A program made the translations under genes and the position numbers. From Paraburkholderia terricola (GTDB lineage: Bacteria > Pseudomonadota > Gammaproteobacteria > Burkholderiales > Burkholderiaceae): a DNA stretch of 35,831 nt. The stretch's first letter is position 1. Each line of letters starts with the position of its first letter. The notes beneath the pieces are model-generated. The model had not been told where the DNA came from. It ran no database searches and saw only the letters and a program-made list of their open reading frames with translations. Shown piece by piece: positions 1 through 6,990 of the stretch. The DNA is taken from positions 1 through 35,831 of the forward strand of contig NZ_FRAB01000058.1 in NCBI RefSeq assembly GCF_900142195.1. The letters are read 5' to 3'.

Positions 1-2
1 GC

Positions 3-170
3 ACGCTGGCCGTGCAGGGTCTTGACGTTCTCGAACCGTTCCAATAGCGCCGACAGCTCCGCCTCGATGGCCTGCTGAATCACCTGCCGCGCTCCCTGCC
101 GCACCAGTTCGTCCAGACCCAGACCGGCCCCCGATAGACCGACGACTTCTTTTTCCGTAAACTTGCTCAT
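3..170 (-). CDS. IS256-family transposase, N-terminal part (cut by window edge)
   Basis: The reverse strand opens at an ATG (168-170) and stays open to the window edge, giving about 56 residues. The protein starts MSKFTEKEVVGL, then LDELVRQGARQVIQQAIEAE and an LSALLERF segment. This is the characteristic beginning of IS256/Mutator-type DDE transposases, where the region precedes the catalytic core. The catalytic residues lie outside the window, so intactness cannot be judged. The 290 bases to its right hold the left flank of the element and the upstream region of the next gene. I could not fix the terminal inverted repeat. Family assignment is from recognised sequence pattern; confidence is high for the family and low for activity. 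Confidence 0.85.
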   Translation of the reverse strand, partial: MSKFTEKEVVGLSGAGLGLDELVRQGARQVIQQAIEAELSALLERFENVKTLHGQR

Positions 171-461
171 GGTGGATGGTTTGTTGTTTGCTGGTTTCCG
201 ACTTCGACAATCAGATTCTCAGCTGAAACCTCCACCGCCTTCAATCTCCCGCCTTAACTCCCCCGTACACCAGTTCCGACTTTAGCTCCACGGAGAAACC
301 TCGCAGCGATAAGAGACGAGTTTGTCATCTCTCATGCGCGGGGATCCGTGGTCGTAGGCGGTAAATGAATGCCCTCTGCTACTCTGAAAGCCGGTTGACT
401 ACGCAACAAGCAGGCAGCCGCACTTAACTTGAACTGTCGATTAATTATGGGAGGAAACCCG

Positions 462-1193
462 ATGCGCAACGTGGGAACCATGGTCAGCTTTTGCCGCCCG
501 GACGGTCAAGCCGTTGAGGGCTATCTTGCTAATCCGGCGAAGTTGGAAGGCGCACCGGCAATCGTTGTGATCCAGGAGTGGTGGGGGCTGAACGCTCAGA
601 TCCGGGGCGTGGCGGACCGTCTGTCTCACGCGGGCTACATCGCGCTGGTACCCGACCTGTATAGAGGAAAGTCTACAGTCGAGGAGGAAGAGGCTCACCA
701 CTACATGGATAGTCTCGACTTTGCTGATGCGATCTCTCAGGACGTTCGCGGCGCCGTTCAATACCTGAGTACGTACACGCGAAATATCGGTGTAACCGGG
801 TTTTGCATGGGTGGCGCATTGACGGTTCTTGCCCTCAGCGCTGTCCCCGAATTTACGGCTGGCGTTATTTGGTACGGATTCCCGCCACTGAATCGTTTGG
901 ACGCCTCTAGCATCAAAGCGCCGATCCAGGCGCACTGGGCCACTCAGGACGCGTTCTTTCCAGCCGCGAGTGTCGATGTGCTCGAGGGGAAGTTTACCCG
1001 CAGTGGGGTCTCGGCGGAATTCCATCGCTATCTTGCACATCATGCCTTTGCCAATGAAACCGCCGTAGGCGATGGGCGCATACCAGGTACACAATACGAT
1101 CCGGTCTGGGCGCAACTCGCATGGGACCGCACACTGACCTTTTTTGGCCGCACGCTTTGGAAGGAGCCAGTCGCGGTGAGACGTACGTCATGA
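462..1193 (+). CDS. Dienelactone hydrolase family protein
   Basis: A 243-residue alpha/beta hydrolase of the dienelactone hydrolase family. Family members hydrolyse dienelactone or related esters and lactones in the cytoplasm, often in aromatic-compound catabolism. The Cys nucleophile sits in GFCMGG (Cys115), with Asp163 in TQDAFFP and His194 in AHHAFAN, giving the family Cys-Asp-His triad. Glu39 in QEWWG matches the family's conserved Glu. Length fits the family (about 230-250). I chose the ATG at 462 because GGAGG lies 7 bases upstream; an in-frame ATG at 429 has no such site. No signal peptide is seen. The next readable sequence is a broken efflux gene 4 bases downstream, so any original operon has been disrupted. 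The natural substrate is unknown. Confidence 0.9.
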   Translation: MRNVGTMVSFCRPDGQAVEGYLANPAKLEGAPAIVVIQEWWGLNAQIRGVADRLSHAGYIALVPDLYRGKSTVEEEEAHHYMDSLDFADAISQDVRGAVQYLSTYTRNIGVTGFCMGGALTVLALSAVPEFTAGVIWYGFPPLNRLDASSIKAPIQAHWATQDAFFPAASVDVLEGKFTRSGVSAEFHRYLAHHAFANETAVGDGRIPGTQYDPVWAQLAWDRTLTFFGRTLWKEPVAVRRTS

Positions 1194-1197
1194 GCAA

Positions 1198-1490
1198 TTG
1201 CGGTACTTCACGGCGCGATGCGACGCAGCGGCGAAAGGGCGTAACGCCGAGGCCATCGCCGAATACCGGCTAGCTGTGCTGCACGCCGTGGAAGGCGTGG
1301 AGAACGCGTTCATGGTGCTGTCGCAACCACAACTGAGGGCGTCGGAACTCGAAGCACTGGCGGGGTACCTCCAGCGTGCCCGCGACCTGTCGGAAAAAGC
1401 ATATGAATCGGGCGCGATCACGCTCGCCGACGTGCTCGACGCGGATCATTCCCCGCTCCATCGGAGCAATTTGTGTCGCAAAGCTAGCGA
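1198..1490 (+). pseudogene. C-terminal remnant of an RND outer-membrane factor (NodT/OprM-like)
   Basis: The readable frame resembles the C-terminal part of the complete outer-membrane factor at 13448-15121. Shared stretches include a VLxAxExVENAF block, ARDLSExAY, and SGAITLADVLDAD against AGAITLTDVLDAD. The N-terminal roughly 75 percent of the protein, including the lipoprotein signal and most of the beta-barrel/coiled-coil domain, is absent. Similarity fades after DADHS, and the frame runs on to a stop at 1537-1539 with unrelated residues. The first possible start is a TTG directly after the hydrolase stop, with no ribosome binding site of its own. It is a gene fragment, not a functional channel. 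The divergence from the intact copy suggests a separate paralogue rather than a recent duplicate. Confidence 0.75.
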
Positions 1491-1523
1491 CGCGTTCTCG
1501 GGCCAGCACTCGGCGCTGGCATA

Positions 1524-2222
1524 CCAGAAGATCTGGTGACGCGCTTTGACTTGACGCGCGAAGCGCAAGACCGATGGGCCGAGCGTTCGCAACAGCGCTT
1601 TACCGCGGCGCAGGCCAATCGCCTCTTCGACAAAGAGATCGTTGCGTTGCAGATTCCTTCGCGTTCGGGTGCGGTTACGTTCGCGCGCGATGAAGCCCCG
1701 CGGCGCGCCACAACTTTGGAGGCACTGTCGGGCCTCAGACCCGCGTTTCGCCCGGACGGAACGATCACCGCGGGCAACGCGCCAGGACTCAATAGCGGTG
1801 GCGCGGCAACGATCGTGGCCTCACGGTCGTTCGCCGACGAACGCGGGTTGGATGCGCTGGTTCCTATTGCTGGCTTCGGCGTGGCGGCTGTAGCACCCGA
1901 GATGTTCGGCATCGGACCGGTACCGCCCGTCAGGCAGGCTGTCGAACGCGCGGGCTGGTCGTTGCATGAATTGGACAGGGTCGAAATCAACGAGGCCTTC
2001 GCGGCCGTGCCTCTCGCGATGATGAAAGAGCTTGGCTTGCCCGCAGATATCGTCGACGCCAATGGAGGTGCGATCGCGCACGGTCACCCTATCGGTGCAA
2101 TAGGCGCCGTATTGGTTACGAGGCTCGCGCACTCGATGCGCCGCGATGAATTGCGGCGTGGTCTCGTTACGTTATGCATAGGCGGCGGTCAGGGCATTGC
2201 GCTCGCGCTTGGGGCCGTTTGA
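1524..2222 (+). pseudogene. Thiolase (acetyl-CoA acyltransferase), C-terminal half only
   Basis: The frame encodes the second half of a thiolase, the enzyme that joins or cleaves acyl-CoA with CoA in beta-oxidation or 3-oxoadipyl-CoA degradation. Visible family features are LTREAQD..WAERSQQR, an NEAFAAVPL motif, the GGAIAHGHPIGAIGA block with its catalytic His, and the C-terminal CIGGGQGIALAL motif with the acid-base Cys. About the first 150 residues, including the loop that carries the nucleophilic Cys, are missing, so it cannot be active. Recognisable homology starts around 1524. A GTG at 1536 could open the frame, but it overlaps the stop of the preceding remnant. Two gene tails thus lie head to tail, which points to a deletion or recombination scar. 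Confidence 0.8.
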
Positions 2223-2302
2223 CGACATGCTTCACCCGCCTCTCTGCCTGGTCACGTCGCCACCTACGCTAGGTGACCGCGCCCTCAAGAGCAGCCATTG
2301 GC

Positions 2303-2845
2303 CTATTCGGTTTGGCGGGCATTCTTCCAGTATGCCGAAGCTACATCCTCGCCCGACTTCAGAAACCGATCAATCGCTGACTTTTGCATGCCTCCGTTTG
2401 GGTCTTGGGTGTAGGAATGCATCAGTGTATTGAACAACTCGTTCCCCGCGCGGATGCTGTCGTTGACGCCATCAACGTATTCCGAAACGGTCAGTTGACT
2501 ATCGCCTGATGAGTCAAACGCTTTGAAAAGCTTGTCGGCGGCGTCTATCGCAAGACCAGCGCGTTTCATTTGCGTTTCAAACTCGTTTTTCGAAAGCTGT
2601 CTATCACCGCTTGAGTCGCCTTGCACGAACATCTGAGGGGCCCAAGCGACAGCCAGAGGTGTCGCAGTCAAAGAATCCGGCTTTTTCGTCCCATCGCTAA
2701 GAGTGACGACAACTGATTGACGTGTGCTCTTGTCGGCAAGTTCAGCCGCACCGGGCGACTCCATCGGAGCGCGTGCGCTTCGCTTGGCCTCCGAGTTCGT
2801 CTGCAATAGGATTGTTAGTGAGCTTCCGACGGAATCGATTGACAT
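2303..2845 (-). CDS. EF-hand domain protein
   Basis: A 180-residue protein with two consecutive EF-hand calcium-binding loops. The first starts at Asp77 (DSSGDRQLSKNE) and the second at Asp111 (DSSGDSQLTVSE). Both have Asp at positions 1 and 5, Ser at 3 and Glu at 12, as expected for calcium ligands. Position 6 is Arg or Ser instead of the usual Gly, so affinity may be modest. No signal peptide or membrane segment is seen. The first 70 residues are polar and low in recognisable structure. The start is supported by AAGGA 7 bases upstream of the ATG. It stands alone between a broken thiolase and an unreadable stretch. Calcium sensing or a secreted-effector role would be guesses; only the EF-hand pair is secure. 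Confidence 0.75.
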   Translation of the reverse strand: MSIDSVGSSLTILLQTNSEAKRSARAPMESPGAAELADKSTRQSVVVTLSDGTKKPDSLTATPLAVAWAPQMFVQGDSSGDRQLSKNEFETQMKRAGLAIDAADKLFKAFDSSGDSQLTVSEYVDGVNDSIRAGNELFNTLMHSYTQDPNGGMQKSAIDRFLKSGEDVASAYWKNARQTE

Positions 2846-2899
2846 ATCTAAAGTCCTTCTAAGCGTTTATCCGAAATGGCCGAGACGTTCATCGGCCGC

Positions 2900-3396
2900 G
2901 CGCAATACACCATTGCTTAAAGAGCAAGTGTCGTAAAGCCTGAACAGCCGCCTCCTGAGCGCGGGCGACACCTACAATTTGGATTACGGTAAAACTCCAA
3001 AAAAAACGTTAGCCATTTCAGTCTTTCATCTGTTGTTTTTCTCGGCCATACCTTTACTTTCAAGGTTTGGCAAAAACGGCAAGGTCGCGTCTCGAAGAGA
3101 AAATCGCTAAACCGATAAAAATGAAGAATGGAGGGGAACTGATGCCACCGTTGCTGCGGCCGCCGAAACCCCCGCCGCGACAGCTATTTCAGACGCAAGC
3201 CAGCAGGCGATAGCGCTCTGCCGACTGGCATCGCGCTGCGGCGTCCCACGCCCCAGCCGCAGCCAGTTTCCTGCGGGAGCATTTCCCACCGAATACCGAA
3301 CTGCAGCACGAACGACCTAAATTTTTCCTAGAGGTGCATCACCTCGTCACCAAAGCGCAAAGCATCACGCCCGCGCTGACCGCCATTTCTAGTCTG
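2900..3396. other. Stretch without a convincing gene; possible decayed coding sequence
   Basis: No confident gene is seen. On the plus strand an Ala-rich reading (about 3111-3210, with ATVAAAAETPAATAISDA) is followed, in another frame, by a reading that continues to 3522 through HFPPNTELQHERPKFFLEV and a hydrophobic MLILLAIYVAPAHA segment. This would fit an old gene with a frameshift, but no family was recognised and no ribosome binding site is visible. A 60-residue reverse frame at 3107-3289 looks like a shadow. The stretch 2985-3070 is unusually AT-rich for this window. Confidence 0.3.
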
Positions 3397-3630
3397 CTAG
3401 AAACCCCGGACAAAGCGAAGAATCTCCAGGTTATGCTTTTCCGTGTCGCCGGCATGTTGATCCTGCTGGCCATCTACGTCGCTCCTGCTCATGCCAATTT
3501 CATTAGGCGAAGCGCTGATTGATGAGATTCGTTGCGTAGCTGGTTGGCTGGATGTGGTTGCCATGCAAGCGGAAAGTAGCAATGACGACAGAAGCATCGT
3601 ACCTACCGCGATTATTTTGCGTGTGATCAT
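3397..3630 (-). CDS. Possible small lipoprotein
   Basis: A 77-residue reading that begins with a classic lipoprotein signal: MITRKII, then a hydrophobic stretch (about residues 8-20) ending in LLLSAC. This matches the lipobox cut before Cys22. The mature part is Ser/Thr-rich, then polar, with no domain I recognise. The ribosome binding site is weak (only an ACCTG-like patch upstream), so the start is uncertain. A plus-strand reading with a hydrophobic segment overlaps its 3' half (ending at 3522); only one of the two is likely real. The lipobox makes me prefer this one. If real, the product would be anchored in the inner or outer membrane facing the periplasm. It is downstream of, and on the same strand as, the exported hydrolase, 110 bases away. 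Confidence 0.4.
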   Translation of the reverse strand: MITRKIIAVGTMLLSSLLLSACMATTSSQPATQRISSISASPNEIGMSRSDVDGQQDQHAGDTEKHNLEILRFVRGF

Positions 3631-3676
3631 TTTTCAGGTTGTCAGGGAAATGATATCTCTGGTCGCACTGCGTGAG

Positions 3677-3692
3677 CCTCTTGCGCAAGAGG
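3677..3692. promoter_or_regulatory. Perfect 16-bp palindrome
   Basis: CCTCTTGCGCAAGAGG is a perfect inverted repeat. It lies between the end of the exported hydrolase gene and the start of the possible lipoprotein, both on the minus strand. It could be an operator for the lipoprotein or a short hairpin at the hydrolase transcript end. There is no T-tract, so a classical terminator is unlikely. The role is inferred only from symmetry and place. Confidence 0.35.
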
Positions 3693-3740
3693 GCGGGCGC
3701 GGCGAGCGTCAGTCCGCCGCGCTGATGCTTTCGCGACCAG

Positions 3741-4532
3741 TCAGAGCACGCCAGTGGCTCGTGCCGCGTCGAGAATTACCGCGGCCACCGCGGCAGGTTG
3801 AGACATCAGTGCTACATGGCTCGCGCCAGCAATCGACGTTATCTTCGCGCCGATCTCTTTTGCCTCGGCCCGCTGGAGCGCTGCTGGAATGATCTGGTCC
3901 TGGTCGCCATAGACCCACCACGACGGTTTGGACTTCCAGGCGGCCTGAGACACCTTATCGGTAAGGCAGCGCGCATTGAGCGGTCCCTGAGCGGTGGCGA
4001 GCACACTGGATGTGTCTTTCGGAAGATCCGGTGCGAAACTGCTCAGGTAGGTGTCAGTGTTCAGCGTAAGGAATCCAGCTTCGTCGGGTACCAGACCTGC
4101 CTGCCAGGCCGGCTTCGGGAATGGGCTCGTCAGGTCGGAGATCGACTGGTTGTCTCCGGGCGCGAATGCTGACACATAAACGAGACCTGCAACCTTGTTA
4201 ATGCTGCCGGCTTGCGTAATGACCGCGCCTCCGTAGGAGTGTCCGACCAGAAGGACGGGCCCCTGCTGGGCATCGATGGCACGGGTAACGGTTGCGGCAT
4301 CGTCGGCTAACGACGTGCGGGGAAGCTGAACAGTGACTACTTTCAGACCACGCGCCTGCAATACGCGCGTGATCGACGACCAGCTGGAGCCGTCGGCCCA
4401 CGCGCCGTGTACCAGTACGACTGTTCCGGTGGTGCTCGCTGAGGAGCTGCCGCATGCCGCAACGGATGCAAGGGTGACGAGACCGAGCGATACGACAAGA
4501 GCGGCAAAGAGCCGCAGAATGTAAGACTTCAT
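3741..4532 (-). CDS. Exported alpha/beta hydrolase (probable lipoprotein)
   Basis: A 263-residue alpha/beta hydrolase fold protein of the small esterase-like (EstC/hydroxynitrile-lyase-like) group. Residues 1-26 form a signal peptide ending in SVAAC, a lipobox with Cys27, so it is probably lipid-anchored outside the cytoplasm. The core starts at TVVLVHGAWADGSSW (oxyanion region). The nucleophile is Ser99 in GHSYGG, the acid is Asp212 in GDQDQIIP, and His239 lies in GASHVALM. All triad residues are present and the length is normal. It has no operon partner upstream; the marR gene is divergent about 350 bases away. The substrate is unknown: ester or lactone hydrolysis is family knowledge, and no specific substrate can be read from the sequence. 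Confidence 0.85.
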   Translation of the reverse strand: MKSYILRLFAALVVSLGLVTLASVAACGSSSASTTGTVVLVHGAWADGSSWSSITRVLQARGLKVVTVQLPRTSLADDAATVTRAIDAQQGPVLLVGHSYGGAVITQAGSINKVAGLVYVSAFAPGDNQSISDLTSPFPKPAWQAGLVPDEAGFLTLNTDTYLSSFAPDLPKDTSSVLATAQGPLNARCLTDKVSQAAWKSKPSWWVYGDQDQIIPAALQRAEAKEIGAKITSIAGASHVALMSQPAAVAAVILDAARATGVL

Positions 4533-4847
4533 GATAGGAACGTTAAGACGCGAAGTGAGATTTGAATATCGCGCCCGTCTAGCGACAGAAAGTATCAGGG
4601 CGAGCGCGACGCCATCGCGAACGGTAACCGGCCTCAGGGGCGCTGCCTATTGCATGTCGTCCGGTTTCAATGACATTGCGTCCGAAAGATAAGCGAGAAG
4701 ATTTCCATGGCCAATACGACTGTATGCCGCAGCGTGTTGCAATGTCGGCCGACAAAGGGTGGGCGACCGGAAAGTCGGCCGATGTCTGGAAGTGACCCCC
4801 CCACAAAAGCAAGTCTCCGACAGCATGGCGAGCCATTACACGAAGCG
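4533..4847. other. Divergent intergenic region, no gene seen
   Basis: This lies between the divergent hydrolase and marR genes. A plus-strand ATG at 4707 opens a frame that runs into marR, but its first 54 residues do not resemble a MarR N-terminus. A promoter sits downstream of that ATG, so I treat it as non-coding. No strong inverted repeat was found apart from the marR operator listed separately. Confidence 0.5.
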
Positions 4848-4876
4848 TTGACAAACGTGCAGTTGCACATGAGAAT
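4848..4876 (+). promoter_or_regulatory. marR promoter with operator between -35 and -10
   Basis: TTGACA (4848-4853) and GAGAAT (4871-4876) are 17 bases apart, a sigma-70 type spacing. The spacer carries the near-palindrome ACGTGCAGTTGCACAT (4855-4870), whose arms GTGCA and TGCAC are perfect. A closely similar palindrome sits in the same position of the next promoter (5318-5346). MarR proteins usually bind 16-20 bp palindromes and block RNA polymerase, so autorepression is the natural reading. It is inferred, not shown. Confidence 0.6.
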
Positions 4877-4883
4877 GCGAAAC

Positions 4884-5309
4884 ATGAACCCGCTAACTGG
4901 TCCCGATCTGTGTCACTGTCTGGCTGCGCGTCGCGCTGCGAGGTATGTGTCGCGTATTTACGATAGCCATCTGTCAGACGTCGGCATTTCGATCTCGCAA
5001 TTTTCGATACTTGCGCTCATCGAAGAGCATCCAGGAATCGCGGTTGCCGATCTGGCGGACCTGATGGTCATGGAGCGGACCACGTTAGTACGTGCACTCA
5101 GACCCCTGCGGGACGCAACGTGGTTGACGAGCGCTGCGGAAGGTCCAAAAGCGGCACTGACGTTCACGCTGTCCGCTGCGGGCAAGGCGAAGCTGTCGGA
5201 AGCTGAGCCGTGCTGGCGAGCAGCGCAGGCGGAGTTCGAAGCTGGCTTCGGTCGCAAACAGGCGACTGCGCTGCGAGCAGGTCTGTTGAGCGTCGTTTTT
5301 GCGACCTGA
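4884..5309 (+). CDS. MarR-family transcriptional regulator
   Basis: A 141-residue winged-helix regulator. It has the family layout: an N-terminal dimerisation helix (CLAARRAARYVSRIYDSHL), SQFSILALIEEHPGIAVADLADLM as the first helices of the DNA-binding domain, MERTTLVRALRPL as the recognition helix, and a wing ending near LTFTLSAAG. A C-terminal helix follows. MarR repressors respond to phenolic ligands or oxidants. Cys10, Cys12 and Cys110 might be redox-sensitive, which is speculation. ATG 4884 is chosen because the likely promoter -10 ends at 4876, so the ATG at 4869 would lie upstream of the transcript. That makes a leaderless mRNA likely, and no ribosome binding site is seen before either ATG. 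It probably controls the downstream NTF2-like/AKR/GST operon through the shared palindrome. Confidence 0.85.
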   Translation: MNPLTGPDLCHCLAARRAARYVSRIYDSHLSDVGISISQFSILALIEEHPGIAVADLADLMVMERTTLVRALRPLRDATWLTSAAEGPKAALTFTLSAAGKAKLSEAEPCWRAAQAEFEAGFGRKQATALRAGLLSVVFAT

Positions 5310-5317
5310 AAATTTTT

Positions 5318-5346
5318 TTGAGTTTATATGTGTAATTGCACATTAT
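5318..5346 (+). promoter_or_regulatory. Promoter of the NTF2-like/AKR/GST operon with MarR-type operator
   Basis: TTGAGT (5318-5323) and CATTAT (5341-5346) are 17 bases apart. The palindrome ATGTGTAATTGCACAT (5328-5343) fills the spacer and has a single mismatched pair. It matches the marR operator at 4855-4870 in 13 of 16 positions, including the complete TTGCACAT half. Same sequence, same position in the promoter and adjacent regulator gene make a common repressor site very plausible. Confidence 0.65.
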
Positions 5347-5390
5347 GGCCTACCTCATTCCGATAAATATTCTTCTTTAAAGGATCTTGC

Positions 5391-5939
5391 ATGACAGCCT
5401 TTCCCTCCGTCCAAAATACGAGCACGGTCAGCGCCGAAGACCGCGTCAGCGCAGTCGATTTCGTCAATCGCGTCAACTGGTTCTTCGAGACATGGGACGT
5501 CGAAGCCATGATCGAGGCGTTCCTGCCCGACGCCGTCGCGTACCACTTTCACGGAACGATTAGTGGACACGCCGAAATCCGGCACTTCTTCGAGCACGAC
5601 TATCCGTACCTGATACCGGGCGTGAGCCGTCACGCCACGAATCATATCGTCGATGCGGACGAAGACGGCGTTGTCGTGCGATACCAGAATCTGCTGGTTC
5701 GCCATGCAGCGCCTGAGGATGCGACGAAACTGGGTGCCGGTCAGGTGATGCACAGCGATAGCGGACTGCCCGCGATCTGGCTGTATTCGCCGATGCGTGA
5801 TCGTCTGCGCAAGACGGCAAGGGGATGGAGGATTTACGAGCGCTATATTGGTGGCTCGACCACCAACCGTGCGCTGACGCCTGCCGACACGTCGGCAACT
5901 GCGGCGGCCCCGTATCTCCCGAAACTTGAAGGGGTGTGA
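5391..5939 (+). CDS. NTF2-like (SnoaL-type) protein
   Basis: A 182-residue protein of the nuclear transport factor 2-like / SnoaL fold, a cone-shaped pocket used by isomerases, cyclases, dehydratases and non-catalytic binders. Pattern elements are VDFVNRVNWFFETWDVEAMIEAF (first helices), YHFHGTISGHAEIRHFFEHDY, and the strand region DGVVVRYQNLLVRHA followed by GWRIYERYIGG. His and Asp residues in the AYHFHG and FEHDY segments may line the pocket. No signal peptide is seen, and the last 25 residues are a loose Ala/Thr-rich tail. The start has an AAAGGA site 6 bases upstream. It is the first gene of an operon: its stop overlaps a GTG of the aldo/keto reductase region, and a MarR-type operator lies in its promoter. 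The substrate is unknown. Confidence 0.75.
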   Translation: MTAFPSVQNTSTVSAEDRVSAVDFVNRVNWFFETWDVEAMIEAFLPDAVAYHFHGTISGHAEIRHFFEHDYPYLIPGVSRHATNHIVDADEDGVVVRYQNLLVRHAAPEDATKLGAGQVMHSDSGLPAIWLYSPMRDRLRKTARGWRIYERYIGGSTTNRALTPADTSATAAAPYLPKLEGV

Positions 5940-5941
5940 TC

Positions 5942-6988
5942 GTGCGATATCGTCTCTTTGGTCAACATACTGGGCTGCGGGTATCCGAGTTGGTGCTCGG
6001 TACTGCGAATTTCGGCGGCCGGTGGGGGTACGGATCAGATATCGACGCCGCGCGCGAGATCGTTGACCGTTACGCGGACGCGGGCGGTAACTTTCTGGAT
6101 TGCGCCGACGTGTATCAGTTTGGGGAGTCCGAGGAGTTTCTCGGTAAGCTCCTCCCGGGCCGTCGCGATAACTTCGTGATTGCGACCAAGTACACTCAGG
6201 CAGCGGCGCCCAACATGGGTGCTTTGGCGACGGGCAATAGCCGGCTCGCGATGCGCCTGTCTGTTGAGGCGAGCCTCAAGCGTCTCAAGAGCGATCGCAT
6301 CGACCTCTACTGGGTGCACTTTTCCGATGGCATCACGCCAACGGACGAGATCATGCGAGGCCTGGACGACCTCGTGCGCAGCGGCAAGGTGCTCTATATC
6401 GGATTGTCCGACTTCCCTGCGTGGCGCGTCGCGCGGGCGGCAACGATCGCCGAGTTGCGCGGCTGGGCACGAGTCGCCGGCTTGCAGTTCGAGCACAGCC
6501 TGGTCGAGCGTACAGCCGAGCACGAACTGATGCCGGCAGGCAAGGCCCTTGGACTGGGGATGGTGGCATGGTCGCCGCTCGGTGGTGGATTGCTTTCGGG
6601 CAAGTACCGTCGGGGCGAGAAAGGGCGCCTTGAAGCACTGGGCGGTGCGGTATTCCAGCAGGAAAATTCCGGCCAGCGTATGGCCATCGTCGATGCCACC
6701 CTTGCGGTTGCGACCGAGCTTGGGGTCACGCCATCCGAAGTGGCAGTAGCGTGGGTCTTGCTAAAGGGTTCACTGCCGATCATTGGACCTCGGACGAGCG
6801 AACAGTTATCAGCATACCTTGGCGCTTCAAAGCTCACGCTTGCGCAGCATCACGTCGAGCGGCTGGATCGTGCCAGCGCATTGGCTCCGATCTTTCCGCA
6901 GTCGATGATCGATGCGCCAGCGTACCGGCAAGCTGCGGCCGGAGGCCAGTACGAGCGCATCGTCATGCCCGAAACGCCGGCTCCCTGA
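5942..6988 (+). CDS. Aldo/keto reductase
   Basis: A 348-residue NADPH-dependent aldo/keto reductase (TIM barrel, cytoplasmic) that reduces aldehydes or ketones, or oxidises the alcohols. The family tetrad is visible: Asp53 and Tyr58 in FLDCADVYQFGESE, Lys83 in ATKY and His126 in YWVHFSD. The start motif ELVLGTANFGGRWGYG and the cofactor motif IIGPRTSEQL near the C-terminus are also typical. I prefer GTG 5942, 8 bases after GAAGGGG, to GTG 5936, which is too close to that site. It overlaps or abuts the NTF2-like gene, and the GST gene starts 2 bases after its stop, so the three are co-transcribed. It resembles the Tas/YajO-like AKR subgroup. The substrate is not predictable. Confidence 0.9.
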   Translation: MRYRLFGQHTGLRVSELVLGTANFGGRWGYGSDIDAAREIVDRYADAGGNFLDCADVYQFGESEEFLGKLLPGRRDNFVIATKYTQAAAPNMGALATGNSRLAMRLSVEASLKRLKSDRIDLYWVHFSDGITPTDEIMRGLDDLVRSGKVLYIGLSDFPAWRVARAATIAELRGWARVAGLQFEHSLVERTAEHELMPAGKALGLGMVAWSPLGGGLLSGKYRRGEKGRLEALGGAVFQQENSGQRMAIVDATLAVATELGVTPSEVAVAWVLLKGSLPIIGPRTSEQLSAYLGASKLTLAQHHVERLDRASALAPIFPQSMIDAPAYRQAAAGGQYERIVMPETPAP

Positions 6989-6990
6989 CA

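Noticed and set aside
2250..2280. Possible hairpin GGTCAC / GTGACC after the thiolase remnant
   Set aside because: Short stem, long loop and no T-run; no better than chance.
4707..4883. 54-60 residue N-terminal extension of MarR
   Set aside because: Not MarR-like, and a promoter with operator lies inside it.
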